In this document: positions 29,883-39,247 of the stretch, piece by piece
How positions within the stretch are numbered: position 1 is the first letter of the stretch
Layout: every line of letters starts with the position of its first letter
NCBI RefSeq assembly: GCF_900250115.1
Contig: NZ_LT984805.1
Coordinates: 378,081-442,080 of the forward strand
Source: Cupriavidus taiwanensis
GTDB lineage: Bacteria > Pseudomonadota > Gammaproteobacteria > Burkholderiales > Burkholderiaceae
Direction of reading: 5' to 3'
DNA length: 64,000 nucleotides
Translations under genes and position numbers: made by a program
The notes under the pieces: model-generated
What the model was told of the DNA's origin: nothing
The model's database searches: none
The model's input: the letters and a program-made list of their open reading frames with translations, nothing else

Positions 29883-30719
29883 TCAGGCTGCCGATTTGAT
29901 CGCTGGCAGCGTGGCGAAGTATGCCTCATCCGGGGTCTGGTCCGCCAGACTGGAATGGGGCCGTCGTTGGTTGTACCAAGTTAGGTAGTTAGCGATAGAG
30001 CGGCGCGCATGGCTGACCGAGTCGTAGGCTTTCAGGTAGACCTCCTCGTATTTGACGCTGCGCCAAAGGCGTTCGACGAACACGTTGTCGCGCCAACTGC
30101 CCTTGCCGTCCATCGACAGTCGGATGCCGCGGTCGAGCACAGCGTCTGTGAACCCCGTCGCGGTGAACTGGCTGCCCTGGTCGGTGTTGACGATCTCCGG
30201 CGTGCCGTATTTCGCAAAGGCCTCCTCCAGCGCCTCGACAGCATGGCAGCTCTCCAGAGTGATCGCCACCCGGTGGGCCAGTACTTTGCGGCTCGCCCAG
30301 TCCACCACCGCCATCAGATACACGAAGCCCCGCGCCATCGGAATGTAGCTCGTGTCCAGCGCCCACACCTGGTTGGCGCGATCGATCGTCCGGTCGCGCA
30401 GTAGGTATGGCCAGATCTTGTGCGCCGCATGCTTGCGGCTCGTGTTGGGGCGACGGTACAGCGCCTCGATGCCCATGCGCTTCATCAGCGTGCGCACGTG
30501 CCGGCGGCCGACCGGGATGCTCTCCCGTCGCAACAGGCGGGCCAGCATGCGTGCGCCCGCGAAGGGATGCTCCAGATGCAGTTCGTCGATCCGGCGCATC
30601 AGCCTCAGATCCGCGTCGCTGATTGGACGCGGCTGGTAGTAGACGCTCGATCGGGAAATGTCGACCAGCTTGACCTGGCGGCTCACCGGCAGCGGGTGAT
30701 CGCGGTCAATCATCGCTTT
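29883..30719 (-). CDS. IS3 OrfB (transposase catalytic part)
   Basis: DDE integrase-core protein made as an OrfAB fusion through -1 frameshifting in IS3 elements. Visible: MIDRDHPLPVSRQVKLVDIS, HPFAGARMLARLLRRESIPV, the first Asp in VWALDTSYIPMARG, the second Asp in IVNTDQGSQF and Glu in NVFVERLWRSVKYEEVYLKA, then TWYNQRRPHSSL. The frame continues upstream to 30890 without a stop, overlapping orfA, as expected for the fusion arrangement. Confidence 0.92.
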   Translation of the reverse strand, partial: KAMIDRDHPLPVSRQVKLVDISRSSVYYQPRPISDADLRLMRRIDELHLEHPFAGARMLARLLRRESIPVGRRHVRTLMKRMGIEALYRRPNTSRKHAAHKIWPYLLRDRTIDRANQVWALDTSYIPMARGFVYLMAVVDWASRKVLAHRVAITLESCHAVEALEEAFAKYGTPEIVNTDQGSQFTATGFTDAVLDRGIRLSMDGKGSWRDNVFVERLWRSVKYEEVYLKAYDSVSHARRSIANYLTWYNQRRPHSSLADQTPDEAYFATLPAIKSAA

Positions 30720-31021
30720 CCGCTCAGCAATCCCGCCTTGCCGAGCGCGTGCTCTAAAAAATCGTTCTCCAGTGTCAATTGGCCTATCTTTGCATGCAGC
30801 GCCTTCACGTCCACCGGCGGCTCGGCCGCAGTCTTGGTTTTGCCGCCGCCGAACACGTCCGCGGCGTGCTCCGCCAACTGTTGCTTCCACTCCGTGATCT
30901 GGCTCGGGTGCACGTCATACTGCTGGGCCAATTCCGCCAGCGTCTTGTCGCCCTTGAGCGCGGCCATGGCCACCTTGGCCTTGAAGGTTGCCGAGTGGGT
31001 CCGTCTGCTTCGTTTCGTCAT
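30710..31021 (-). CDS. IS3 OrfA (helix-turn-helix and leucine zipper)
   Basis: 103 residues: HSATFKAKVAMAALKGDKTL, AELAQQYDVHPSQITEWKQQ (helix-turn-helix) and LHAKIGQLTLENDFLEHALG (leucine zipper). It overlaps orfB by about ten bases; A-rich stretches in the overlap could be the slip site. Confidence 0.92.
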   Translation of the reverse strand: MTKRSRRTHSATFKAKVAMAALKGDKTLAELAQQYDVHPSQITEWKQQLAEHAADVFGGGKTKTAAEPPVDVKALHAKIGQLTLENDFLEHALGKAGLLSGKR

Positions 31022-31300
31022 CTTCTGGATCCTTTATGCCCGCCATTATGGCCGGCTCAGGCCCCAGCTCTTCCACTTAACCGACTGTCCGAATTTCCGC
31101 CGCCACCTCTCCGTTCGAGCGTAGCGATTTCTTTGTCGGTAAGCCTCGATGGCGATCAGCGAACGCTCACGCCTAGTGAAGAAGTTTGTGACTTGGCTTC
31201 TCTTCAGCTTGATACGCTCAACTTCGCCGGTGCTGACATTCACAGCATGTAGTTGGAAAACGTGCTTGGCAATATCCATGCCGATGACGGTAAGTTCCAT

Positions 31301-31575
31301 TTTGGATCGCCTCCTGCTTAGGGTCGCTGCCCACTCGACGTCTCCCCCCACTTTGGCACAAAGGAACTATCGCCAGCGGAGGATCCTCACAGGGCTCTTG
31401 CAACTAGGTGCGCCGTTGCCAGGGGGAAGGCGTCCATACCATCTGATCAATGAGGTTTGCGCTTGATGTTGCACAAGCCAAGGACTTCAGCTTTCGCAAT
31501 GCGGGAGAGATAGGCCGATTCAAGCTGTCTTTCTCGCGTTTTCGCACCCGTTCTGGCCGCGCTGTGTGCGCATAG
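31301..31575. other. IS110 upstream end and junction with IS5 copy C
   Basis: The first ~50 bp are the IS110 leader. The rest has no gene I recognise and ends at GCATAG, directly before the IS5 type I terminus. Confidence 0.35.
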
Positions 31576-32902
31576 CAGGCCGCTGAAATACCTCCAGCGG
31601 ACGTCAGCGCGACGACTGGCTGAAGCGTTGCTTTGAGGATCCCATCCAATCCCACATTCATGCGCGGCGCAGATACCTTCACGGAAAGCTTGTTCACTAT
31701 GCGGAGGCTGGAGGATTTCGTGCCGCAGTCCCATCCGCTGCGCTCGATCCGGACTATGGCCAACCAGGCGCTGGTGAAGATGGACCGGCTGTTCGCGCAG
31801 ATGTACGAGGCCGATATCAAGGGTGGCCGCCCCAGTATCGCGCCGGAGAAGTTGCTGCGGGCCATGCTGCTGCAGGTGCTCTACAGCATTCGCTCTGAGC
31901 GCCAGCTCATGGAGCAGACGCAATACAACCTGCTGTTTCGCTGGTTCATCGGGCTGTCGATGGACGACTCAGTTTGGGTGCCCACGGTCTTCACCAAGAA
32001 CCGCGAGCGACTGATCAAGCATGATGCGGTGATCCAGTTTTTCAACGAGGTGCTGGCCATCGCGCAGAAGAAGAACTGGCTGTCGGGTGAGCACTTCAGC
32101 GTGGACGGCACGCTGATACAGGCGTGGGCAGGCCACAAGAGCTTCGTGCGCAAGGATGGCGACGACCAAGACGATGACGCCGGCGGCAGCTTCAAAGGTC
32201 GCAAGCGCAGCAACGAGACACACGAATCCAAGACCGATCCCGATGCCAAGCTCTACCGCAAGGGCAAGACATCCAGTGAGCTGCGCTACATGGGTCATAC
32301 CCTGAGCGACAACCGCCATGGCCTGGTGGTTAGCGCCATGGTGACCAAGGCGGACGGACACGCCGAGCGGGAGGCCGCAAAGGTCATGCTTAACGATGCC
32401 AGGCAGGTGATTGAAGACCTGAATGTGGAAGTCACCGTGGGCGCGGACAAGGGCTATGACGCGCACGAGTTCATTGAGGCCTGCCTGGAAATGAAGGTGA
32501 CGCCCCACGTGGCGCAGAACACATCGGGTCGTCGCTCGGCCGTTCCTGATGCCATTGCTTCCAGCGCCGGTTATGCCGTCTCGCAACAGAAGCGCAAGCT
32601 GATCGAACAGGGCTTCGGGTGGGTCAAGACCGTGGGGCGCATGCGTCAGGTGATGGTGCGCGGTCTGAAGAAAGTCGATCAGATGTTTGTGCTGAGCATG
32701 GCCGCCTACCACCTCGTGCGCATGCGCTCGCTGGGACAAATCCGTCCGCAGTTGCAGTAATCGCGCTAATGAGGCCGGAATGGGCGCCAAAACGCGGAAA
32801 AAGCCGAGGCAGTGACGTCCGGCTTCCGGATTGTGAAAAACAGCGCTCCCCTCCTTGCGGGGAAAAACTCATCGCTAGCGCGATGAGTACTTCAGCAGCC
32901 TG
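31576..32902 (+). mobile_element. IS5-family type I, copy C (complete, 1327 bp)
   Basis: Both termini intact. Flanks do not match (left ATAG, right CTAT), so it is not a simple insertion as it now stands. Transposase at 31660-32760 is intact, with GGS in the linker and Pro in SAVPDAI, as in copies B and H. Confidence 0.92.
31660..32760 (+). CDS. IS5-family transposase (type I copy C)
   Basis: Intact 366-residue DDE transposase (375 if the upstream TTG is used). It has the same domains and catalytic residues as the copy at 3270-4370, from which it differs by a few residues. All signals needed for mobility appear present. Confidence 0.92.
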   Translation: MRGADTFTESLFTMRRLEDFVPQSHPLRSIRTMANQALVKMDRLFAQMYEADIKGGRPSIAPEKLLRAMLLQVLYSIRSERQLMEQTQYNLLFRWFIGLSMDDSVWVPTVFTKNRERLIKHDAVIQFFNEVLAIAQKKNWLSGEHFSVDGTLIQAWAGHKSFVRKDGDDQDDDAGGSFKGRKRSNETHESKTDPDAKLYRKGKTSSELRYMGHTLSDNRHGLVVSAMVTKADGHAEREAAKVMLNDARQVIEDLNVEVTVGADKGYDAHEFIEACLEMKVTPHVAQNTSGRRSAVPDAIASSAGYAVSQQKRKLIEQGFGWVKTVGRMRQVMVRGLKKVDQMFVLSMAAYHLVRMRSLGQIRPQLQ

Positions 32903-32927
32903 CTATTGCGCATTCGAGCCGACGACA

Positions 32928-33947
32928 TCACACCGAGTGGCGAATACAGATTTTTCCGAAATGCTTGCCTGAAGCGAGGTAATGCATTGCTGAATGAAGC
33001 GCCTCGAATGGGAATATGCGATCGACCACGGGGCGCAATCTGGTCGCTTCGAAATGGGTTAGCATTGCTTCCAAGTCGGCACGGCTGCCGACAGTGATGC
33101 CTTGCAACCTGATGTGCCGCGTTACAACCTGGCCGAGTGGAATTTTTGGATCAGAACCGGAAAGGACACCGATCAAGCTGATTGTTCCTCCTGTCCGGAC
33201 AGCGCGCACGGACTGGGCTAGCGTATCTGCCCCCCCGACTTCAACAATGTGATCGACGCCGACGCCCCGCGTATGCTCTCTCACCGTGCGCCACCATTGT
33301 GGCTCCTTCTCGTAATTAATCAGGTAGTCCGCTCCAAGCGACTTCGCGCTGGCAAGTTTCTTGTCGCTGGAAGACGTAATGATCACGACCGCGCGCAGTG
33401 ACTTCGCAATCTGGAGCGCAAACAGAGAGACTCCGCCAGTCCCTTGCACGAGGACGGTTTCCCCTCGCTTCAGTCGCCCCTCGGTGATCAGGGCTCGCCA
33501 CGCCGTTACACCCGCAGTAGGCAACGTTGCGGCTTCAAAATCAGAGAGGTAGGCGGGCACACGGCATACCCCTTCCTCGGGTATCACCAAATGGGTCGCC
33601 ATGGTTCCATCCTGCTCGCAACCCAAGCTAGATTGCATTCGTTCGGCGTTTGGTGCACCGTCCACCCACGTTTGATAAAAGATCGGGCATACACGCTCAC
33701 CTACCTGAAACCGAGTTACCCCAGCGCCTACGGCATCAATGACACCCACACCATCGCTTAGAACGATGAGTGGCAGATCTTTCATTCGCTTCCCGTAACC
33801 GTGGCTAGGAATAATGAGATCGCGATAATTCAAAGCCGCAGCCCGCATCTTGAGACGCACCTCCCCTGTGGCTGGCTGAGGCATCGGTTTGGACGCCATC
33901 TGGAGATGCTCGATGGACCAGTCCTGCTCAACTTGGAATACACGCAT
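32928..33947 (-). CDS. MDR-superfamily NAD(P)-dependent dehydrogenase / quinone oxidoreductase
   Basis: 339 residues from ATG 33947, which has an AGAGAGGA ribosome site; an upstream ATG at 33980 lacks one. N-terminal GroES-like fold (LKMRAAALNYRDLIIPSHGY, LIVLSDGVGVIDAVGAGVTR, VGERVCPIFYQTW) and a C-terminal Rossmann fold (GETVLVQGTGGVSLFALQIA, LGADYLINYEKEP, VEVGGADTLAQSV). The zinc-binding GHExxG motif is absent, so it is more like the zinc-independent oxidoreductases. It follows livM by about 75 bp on the same strand and could be part of one operon. The type I IS5 copy C is just downstream. Confidence 0.9.
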   Translation of the reverse strand: MRVFQVEQDWSIEHLQMASKPMPQPATGEVRLKMRAAALNYRDLIIPSHGYGKRMKDLPLIVLSDGVGVIDAVGAGVTRFQVGERVCPIFYQTWVDGAPNAERMQSSLGCEQDGTMATHLVIPEEGVCRVPAYLSDFEAATLPTAGVTAWRALITEGRLKRGETVLVQGTGGVSLFALQIAKSLRAVVIITSSSDKKLASAKSLGADYLINYEKEPQWWRTVREHTRGVGVDHIVEVGGADTLAQSVRAVRTGGTISLIGVLSGSDPKIPLGQVVTRHIRLQGITVGSRADLEAMLTHFEATRLRPVVDRIFPFEALHSAMHYLASGKHFGKICIRHSV

Positions 33948-35023
33948 CGTATGTTCCTCTCTACGCTTTGGTGCTCGCACCTACCATGCGATAGCCCTTC
34001 AGAAAATCTCAGCAGCAGCAGCTACCTCGTGTTGACCGGCTTATGAGCCAAGTCACGCCGTCGACGGACGTGTGACCTTATCGCATGCGACTGCCTTCTC
34101 GCGACGAATGCGTTGGATTCGCCGGCGATACCCTTCCGGAATAGGAGCACGCAGAAAATGAACGTCAAGCCGGTGACTATCGTGACGGATTCGCCCAGGG
34201 CATCGAACCACTCGATATGAGTAGCTGTTGCCAGCGCTTCACCAATTTCGCCTAGCTCATTCTCAAGCACCATGATGACAACAGCGCCGACAATGGGCCC
34301 TATCAGGGTGCCAACTCCGCCAACTAGCGTCATGAGTACGACCATGCCTGACAGGCCCCAATGCACATCGACCAAGGTCTCGAAGCCGAGCACGATCGCT
34401 TTGACAGAGCCTGCCAAACCGGTCAGGACGGAAGACAGGACAAAGGCCATCAGCTTGTATCGATCGGCATCGTAGCCAAGGGAGATGGATCGAGGCTCGT
34501 TTTCCTTGACCGCCCTGAGGATTTGCCCGAACGGAGATTGGACGATCCGGGTAATCAATGCGAGGGCGGCCACGAATATTGCCAGTACAACGAAGTACAT
34601 GGTCGTATCGTCCCCAAGATCAAGAACGCCAAGGAGTTTGCCACGCGGGATCCCCTGCATGCCGTCTTCACCCCCAGTAACCGGCGCCTGGAGACAGACG
34701 AAATAAACCATCTGAGCCAGCGCAAGCGTGATCATCGTGAAGTAAATCCCTTTCCGCCTGATCGCAAGACTAGCCATCAGGAATCCAAGAATGGCAGAAA
34801 CCACCATACCGAGTACGATGGCTCCTTCCATTGGGATGCCAAGATCGCGGGCTGCGTATCCGGTCACATACCCGGCCGCACCGAATAGTGCTGCATGGCC
34901 GAAAGAAAGAAGACCGGTGAATCCCATTAGAAGATTGAATGCACATGCAAAAAGCGCGAAGCACATGATCTTCATAAGGAGAACGGGATAAACGAAGTTG
35001 GGCAGGAGCAAAGCGATGCCTAG

Positions 35024-36350
35024 CAGGCTGCTGAAGTACTCATCGCGCTAGCGATGAGTTTTTCCCCGCAAGGCGGGGAGCGCTGTTTTTCACAATCCGG
35101 AAGCCGGACGTCACTGCCTCGACTTTTTCCGCGTTTTGGCGCCCATTCCGGCCTCATTAGCGCGATTACTGCAACTGCGGACGGATTTGTCCCAGCGAGC
35201 GCATGCGCACGAGGTGGTAGGCGGCCATGCTCAGCACAAACATCTGATCGACTTTCTTCAGACCGCGCACCATCACCTGACGCATGCGCCCCACGGTCTT
35301 GACCCACCCGAAGCCCTGTTCGATCAGCTTGCGCTTCTGTTGCGAGACGGCATAACCGGCGCTGGAAGCAATGGCATCAGGAACGGCCGAGCGACGACCC
35401 GATGTGTTCTGCGCCACGTGGGGCGTCACCTTCATTTCCAGGCAGGCCTCAATGAACTCGTGCGCGTCATAGCCCTTGTCCGCGCCCACGGTGACTTCCA
35501 CATTCAGGTCTTCAATCACCTGCCTGGCATCGTTAAGCATGACCTTTGCGGCCTCCCGCTCGGCGTGTCCGTCCGCCTTGGTCACCATGGCGCTAACCAC
35601 CAGGCCATGGCGGTTGTCGCTCAGGGTATGACCCATGTAGCGCAGCTCACTGGATGTCTTGCCCTTGCGGTAGAGCTTGGCATCGGGATCGGTCTTGGAT
35701 TCGTGTGTCTCGTTGCTGCGCTTGCGACCTTTGAAGTTGCCGCCGGCGTCATCGTCTTGGTCGTCGCCATCCTTGCGCACGAAGCTCTTGTGGCCTGCCC
35801 ACGCCTGTATCAGCGTGCCGTCCACGCTGAAGTGCTCACCCGACAGCCAGTTCTTCTTCTGCGCGATGGCCAGCACCTCGTTGAAAAACTGGATCACCGC
35901 ATCATGCTTGATCAGTCGCTCGCGGTTCTTGGTGAAGACCGTGGGCACCCAAACTGAGTCGTCCATCGACAGCCCGATGAACCAGCGAAACAGCAGGTTG
36001 TATTGCGTCTGCTCCATGAGCTGGCGCTCAGAGCGAATGCTGTAGAGCACCTGCAGCAGCATGGCCCGCAGCAACTTCTCCGGCGCGATACTGGGGCGGC
36101 CACCCTTGATATCGGCCTCGTACATCTGCGCGAACAGCCGGTCCATCTTCACCAGCGCCTGGTTGGCCATAGTCCGGATCGAGCGCAGCGGATGGGACTG
36201 CGGCACGAAATCCTCCAGCCTCCGCATAGTGAACAAGCTTTCCGTGAAGGTATCTGCGCCGCGCATGAATGTGGGATTGGATGGGATCCTCAAAGCAACG
36301 CTTCAGCCAGTCGTCGCGCTGACGTCCGCTGGAGGTATTTCAGCGGCCTG
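35024..36350 (-). mobile_element. IS5-family type I, copy D, with CTAG duplication inside livM
   Basis: 1327 bp with both termini, flanked by CTAG at 35020-35023 and 36351-36354. This is the clearest insertion of the type I element in the window and fixes its ends and target size. The orientation is opposite to copy C at 31576, so the two flank the MDR gene and most of livM. Confidence 0.95.
35166..36266 (-). CDS. IS5-family transposase (type I copy D)
   Basis: Intact DDE transposase, same family and length as at 3270-4370. Its allele combination is GGN in the linker with Pro in SAVPDAI, a mix of the two other allele types. Confidence 0.92.
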   Translation of the reverse strand: MRGADTFTESLFTMRRLEDFVPQSHPLRSIRTMANQALVKMDRLFAQMYEADIKGGRPSIAPEKLLRAMLLQVLYSIRSERQLMEQTQYNLLFRWFIGLSMDDSVWVPTVFTKNRERLIKHDAVIQFFNEVLAIAQKKNWLSGEHFSVDGTLIQAWAGHKSFVRKDGDDQDDDAGGNFKGRKRSNETHESKTDPDAKLYRKGKTSSELRYMGHTLSDNRHGLVVSAMVTKADGHAEREAAKVMLNDARQVIEDLNVEVTVGADKGYDAHEFIEACLEMKVTPHVAQNTSGRRSAVPDAIASSAGYAVSQQKRKLIEQGFGWVKTVGRMRQVMVRGLKKVDQMFVLSMAAYHLVRMRSLGQIRPQLQ

Positions 36351-36395
36351 CTAGGGCCGCCACAAGAACGAGTTTCTTAATCATATGAGGCTCCA

Positions 36396-36500
36396 TTAAT
36401 TCTCTTTGCCAAACAACCCGGAAGGCCGGACGAGCAGTACCATGGCCATGAGGATGAAAACCACTGTTGCCAATAGCTCAGGGTAAAAGACACGGGCAGC
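36396..36500 (-). pseudogene. livH: livH-like ABC permease, C-terminal fragment
   Basis: Minus-strand AARVFYPELLATVVFILMAM then VLLVRPSGLFGKEN and a stop: the conserved end of LivH permeases. It lies 11 bp before the livM start, the usual livHM order. All upstream coding sequence is replaced by an IS3 fragment at about 36501. Confidence 0.85.
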
Positions 36501-37153
36501 CTACAGCGCCTCAATGCCCATGCGCTTCATCAGCGTGCGCACGTGCCGGCGGCCGACCGGGATGCTCTCCCGTCGCAACAGGCGGGCCAGCATGCGTGCG
36601 CCCGCGAAGGGATGCTCCAGATGCAGTTCGTCGATCCGGCGCATCAGCCTCAGATCCGCGTCGCTGATTGGACGCGGCTGGTAGTAGACGCTCGATCGGG
36701 AAATGTCGACCAGCTTGACCTGGCGGCTCACCGGCAGCGGGTGATCGCGGTCAATCATCGCTTTCCGCTCAGCAATCCCGCCTTGCCGAGCGCGTGCTCT
36801 AAAAAATCGTTCTCCAGTGTCAATTGGCCTATCTTTGCATGCAGCGCCTTCACGTCCACCGGCGGCTCGGCCGCAGTCTTGGTTTTGCCGCCGCCGAACA
36901 CGTCCGCGGCGTGCTCCGCCAACTGTTGCTTCCACTCCGTGATCTGGCTCGGGTGCACGTCATACTGCTGGGCCAATTCCGCCAGCGTCTTGTCGCCCTT
37001 GAGCGCGGCCATGGCCACCTTGGCCTTGAAGGTTGCCGAGTGGGTCCGTCTGCTTCGTTTCGTCATCTTCTGGATCCTTTATGCCCGCCATTATGGCCGG
37101 CTCAGGCCCCAGCTCTTCCACTTAGCCGACTGTCCGAATTTCCGCCGCCACCT
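36501..37153 (-). mobile_element. IS3-family element, partial second copy
   Basis: Nearly identical to the right half of the IS3 element at 29822-31110. orfA (36755-37066) is intact. orfB is cut after ..TLMKRMGIEAL at the livH junction, so the catalytic core is missing. The right terminus AGAGGTGGCGG (minus strand) is preserved next to an ISL3 fragment. Confidence 0.88.
36755..37066 (-). CDS. IS3 OrfA (partial second copy)
   Basis: 103 residues identical in translation to OrfA at 30710-31021. Without a functional OrfB in this copy it could only act on the other element, typically as a repressor of transposition. Confidence 0.88.
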   Translation of the reverse strand: MTKRSRRTHSATFKAKVAMAALKGDKTLAELAQQYDVHPSQITEWKQQLAEHAADVFGGGKTKTAAEPPVDVKALHAKIGQLTLENDFLEHALGKAGLLSGKR

Positions 37154-37667
37154 CTCTACGACCTGTTCCACGTTGTTGCCAAAGACGCGAGGTCATCGAT
37201 CAGGTCCGGGTCGATCAGGCCAATCAACTCAGGCATGACCGACCCACCCGACGTCTCTTGAAGTCCACACGCTTGCTGCTGCCTAATCGCAGCAATCTGA
37301 GCGCCGGCCAGGCGGTCCATCTAAATGAGATTTTGGCCGCGACCCGGTCGCTGATGACCGTCTACATTCTGCGCGACGACCTCAAGCGCCTGTGGTTTTA
37401 CCGTCGGCCTGGATGGGCGCAGCGGGCATGGAGCGACTGGTTTGAACAAGCGCAGCAAAGCGGCGTCGACCCATTACAGCAGTTCGCGCAACGCCTGAGC
37501 GTATTGGCACGGCATTGTGGCCCGATGCCGCCATGCGCTGAACATTAGCGTCGTCGAGGGCATTAACAACACTATCAAAATGATCAAGCGCCGGGCCTAC
37601 GGATATCGCGACGAGGAATACTTCTTCCTCAAGATCCGGCGCAGCCTTCCTCGCTATTCCTCGATGA
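37154..37667 (+). pseudogene. ISL3-family transposase C-terminal fragment, frameshifted
   Basis: Pieces YDLFHVV.., LLPNRSNLSAGQAVHLNEIL, DDLKRLWFYRRPGWAQRAW, QFAQRLSV, ALNISVVEGINNTIKMIKRR and AYGYRDEEYFFLKIR match the C-terminal DDE_Tnp_ISL3 region, including the final Glu segment. They lie in different frames. The N-terminal zinc-finger half is absent. Confidence 0.78.
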
Positions 37668-37681
37668 ACCAAAAAATCACT

Positions 37682-38995
37682 CTATCGCATGAAACAGCGC
37701 AAAGGAAGATGCTTAGGCCCACCGACGAAGCTGGATGCGACCATCTCGAGCTCCCCAGCTGACTCCACGCGTTCAAGGCGCGGTATCATTTCCTCAAACA
37801 GGATGCGCATTTCCATCTTGGCCAAGTGCTGGCCCAGACAAATATGAGGCCCTGTTCCAAATGCCAGATGGTGGACTTCCTTTCGATCAATGCTGAACTC
37901 GAATGGTTTATCAAAGACATCTTCATCTCGATTCGCCGAGCCGTAGCACAGCATTATCCAATCGCCTTTGTGAACTGTGCGTCCTCGGATCTCCGTATCC
38001 GCAGACGCGGTACGCATGAAGTGGCTCACCGGTGACGCAAAGCGCACCGCCTCGTCGACAAATTGCGGAATCAGCGCCGCATCGGCTTGTAGTCGAGGAA
38101 GCAGATCAGGGAACTGGCTAAGTGCCCACATTGCGATCGCGGAGGACGATGATGTGGTATCGTGTCCCGCCGTGGCAATAATAATGTAGTAGCCCAAGCG
38201 GTTGGCATCGCTAATCGGTTCACCATTTACGACCGCGTTGGAAAGCAATGTTGCCATATCGTTACGTGGACTCGTCCTTTTGTCCGATGTCAGCTTATCG
38301 AAATAATGCCGAAAGTCTTCTACTACTGCTAGTAGGTTCTTTGCCAAGACATCTTTACCCGAAGCGACCTCTGCCTTCCCTCGATTGAGTTCTGGATCTT
38401 CCCCACCAAACAATTCTTGCGTCAGGACCAACATTTTGGCCTCATCTTCAGAGGGAATTCCTAGAATGTCCATTATTACATGCAAAGGATAATATAGCGC
38501 AATATTTCTAGAAAAATCTATGACCTCCCCTTCGTAATGCGCAAGTTTGTCAACACAGCAACGGGCCAGTCGTCGGATACGCTCATCCAGATTGAGCAGG
38601 CTGTCAGGCATAAACCATGACTGCGCCAGCGCGCGCATCTTCTTGTGCTCATCACCATCGAACTGAACTAGCGCCTTGACAATATGCGGAGACCCAGTGA
38701 CCGAAATTATATAGTCGATTGCGGCTTTTGGTCGGCAAACAACAGAATAGTCACCGTTGCGAAATAGGCTGCTGTCACGTGAAATGGCGCTGACATCGGC
38801 ATACTTCGTTGCAACCCAGAATGGGTCGAAGCCCTCAATAACGGCACGACCGAATGGATTGTTGGCACGAGCCCACGTATAGACGGAGTGCAATAGCTCA
38901 CGGTCTGAGTAAGTCTTTGGGTCAACCAAAAGCTTCGCGATGTCATCGGGGAGATCGAAATTCGAGGTGGTGGTAATTGGGGCCAAGATAAACAT
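37682..38995 (-). CDS. Cytochrome P450
   Basis: 437 residues, soluble bacterial class. Signatures: I-helix oxygen-binding AGHDTTS (276-282), ExxR as EAVR (315-318) and the heme-ligand loop FGTGPHICLGQHLA with Cys386. It would hydroxylate a small hydrophobic substrate in the cytoplasm, using electrons from a ferredoxin and ferredoxin reductase; neither is encoded next to it. It abuts an ISL3 fragment downstream, so it may have lost partners. Nearby dehydrogenases and an importer suggest catabolism of a terpenoid, lipid or aromatic compound (inference). I cannot assign a CYP family. Confidence 0.94.
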   Translation of the reverse strand: MFILAPITTTSNFDLPDDIAKLLVDPKTYSDRELLHSVYTWARANNPFGRAVIEGFDPFWVATKYADVSAISRDSSLFRNGDYSVVCRPKAAIDYIISVTGSPHIVKALVQFDGDEHKKMRALAQSWFMPDSLLNLDERIRRLARCCVDKLAHYEGEVIDFSRNIALYYPLHVIMDILGIPSEDEAKMLVLTQELFGGEDPELNRGKAEVASGKDVLAKNLLAVVEDFRHYFDKLTSDKRTSPRNDMATLLSNAVVNGEPISDANRLGYYIIIATAGHDTTSSSSAIAMWALSQFPDLLPRLQADAALIPQFVDEAVRFASPVSHFMRTASADTEIRGRTVHKGDWIMLCYGSANRDEDVFDKPFEFSIDRKEVHHLAFGTGPHICLGQHLAKMEMRILFEEMIPRLERVESAGELEMVASSFVGGPKHLPLRCFMR

Positions 38996-39247
38996 ACTCC
39001 AAAGATAGATTCAAGATCGCGCGAAGCCATTCCAATGCTTCCGATAATGATTGGTAAATTTTCTATATTGAATCGATCATAAACACAATCAAACAAGTAG
39101 AGCGGCATCGAGTAATGGCGCTAATGGTCTGTAATTTGACGATGAAAACTGGTGCTACGCCTCTACTAACCGGCATCAGATGCTCTTGTTGCTTACCGCG
39201 ACAGATTACTGAGGGGATACACTAAAGCAAAAGTGGGATAAAGATCG
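38996..39247. other. P450 upstream region
   Basis: About 250 bp, AT-rich, containing the leader of the P450 gene. The P450 ATG has GGAG only one base upstream, an unusually short spacing. No other gene recognised. Confidence 0.35.

Larger units (their letters stand above)
29822..31110 (-). mobile_element. IS3-family element, complete, 3-bp target duplication
   Basis: 1289 bp with inverted ends AGAGGTGGCG... TTCGGACAG and flanking CCG duplications (29819-29821, 31111-31113). Removing it restores the IS110 frame ..TLERLKVALRDN... It encodes orfA and orfB on the minus strand. A partial second copy lies at 36501-37153. Confidence 0.86.
29399..31300 (-). pseudogene. IS110-family transposase, internally deleted and split by IS3
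   Basis: N-terminal part from ATG 31300: MELTVIGMDIAKHVFQLHAV, the first Asp of the DEDD domain, through RRERSLIAIEA. After that the frame jumps directly to TDKEIATLERLKVALRDNHE, CRMIAEIPGVGLLTATAAVA and GISKRGDTYLRTLL, ending at 29399. About 200 internal residues are therefore missing. The IS3 element at 29822-31110 lies inside, just after the deletion point. Confidence 0.82.
34022..36384 (-). pseudogene. livM: livM-like branched-chain amino acid ABC permease, interrupted by IS5
   Basis: The gene starts at ATG 36384 (MIKKLVLVAAL to 36355), is cut by IS5 copy D, and resumes at 35023 (GIALLLPNFVYPVLLMKIMC..) to 34022. Without the IS and one CTAG it would be 343 residues. The long part has the LivM pattern: LLMGFTGLLSFGHAALFGAA, the EAA-like region LRAVKENEPRSISLGYD, FVLSSVLTGLAGSVKA and GVGTLIGPIVGAVVIMVLEN. 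The family forms inner-membrane importers for branched-chain amino acids, amides or aromatic acids. The ATP-binding and solute-binding genes are absent here. As written, the gene is inactivated. Confidence 0.88.
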
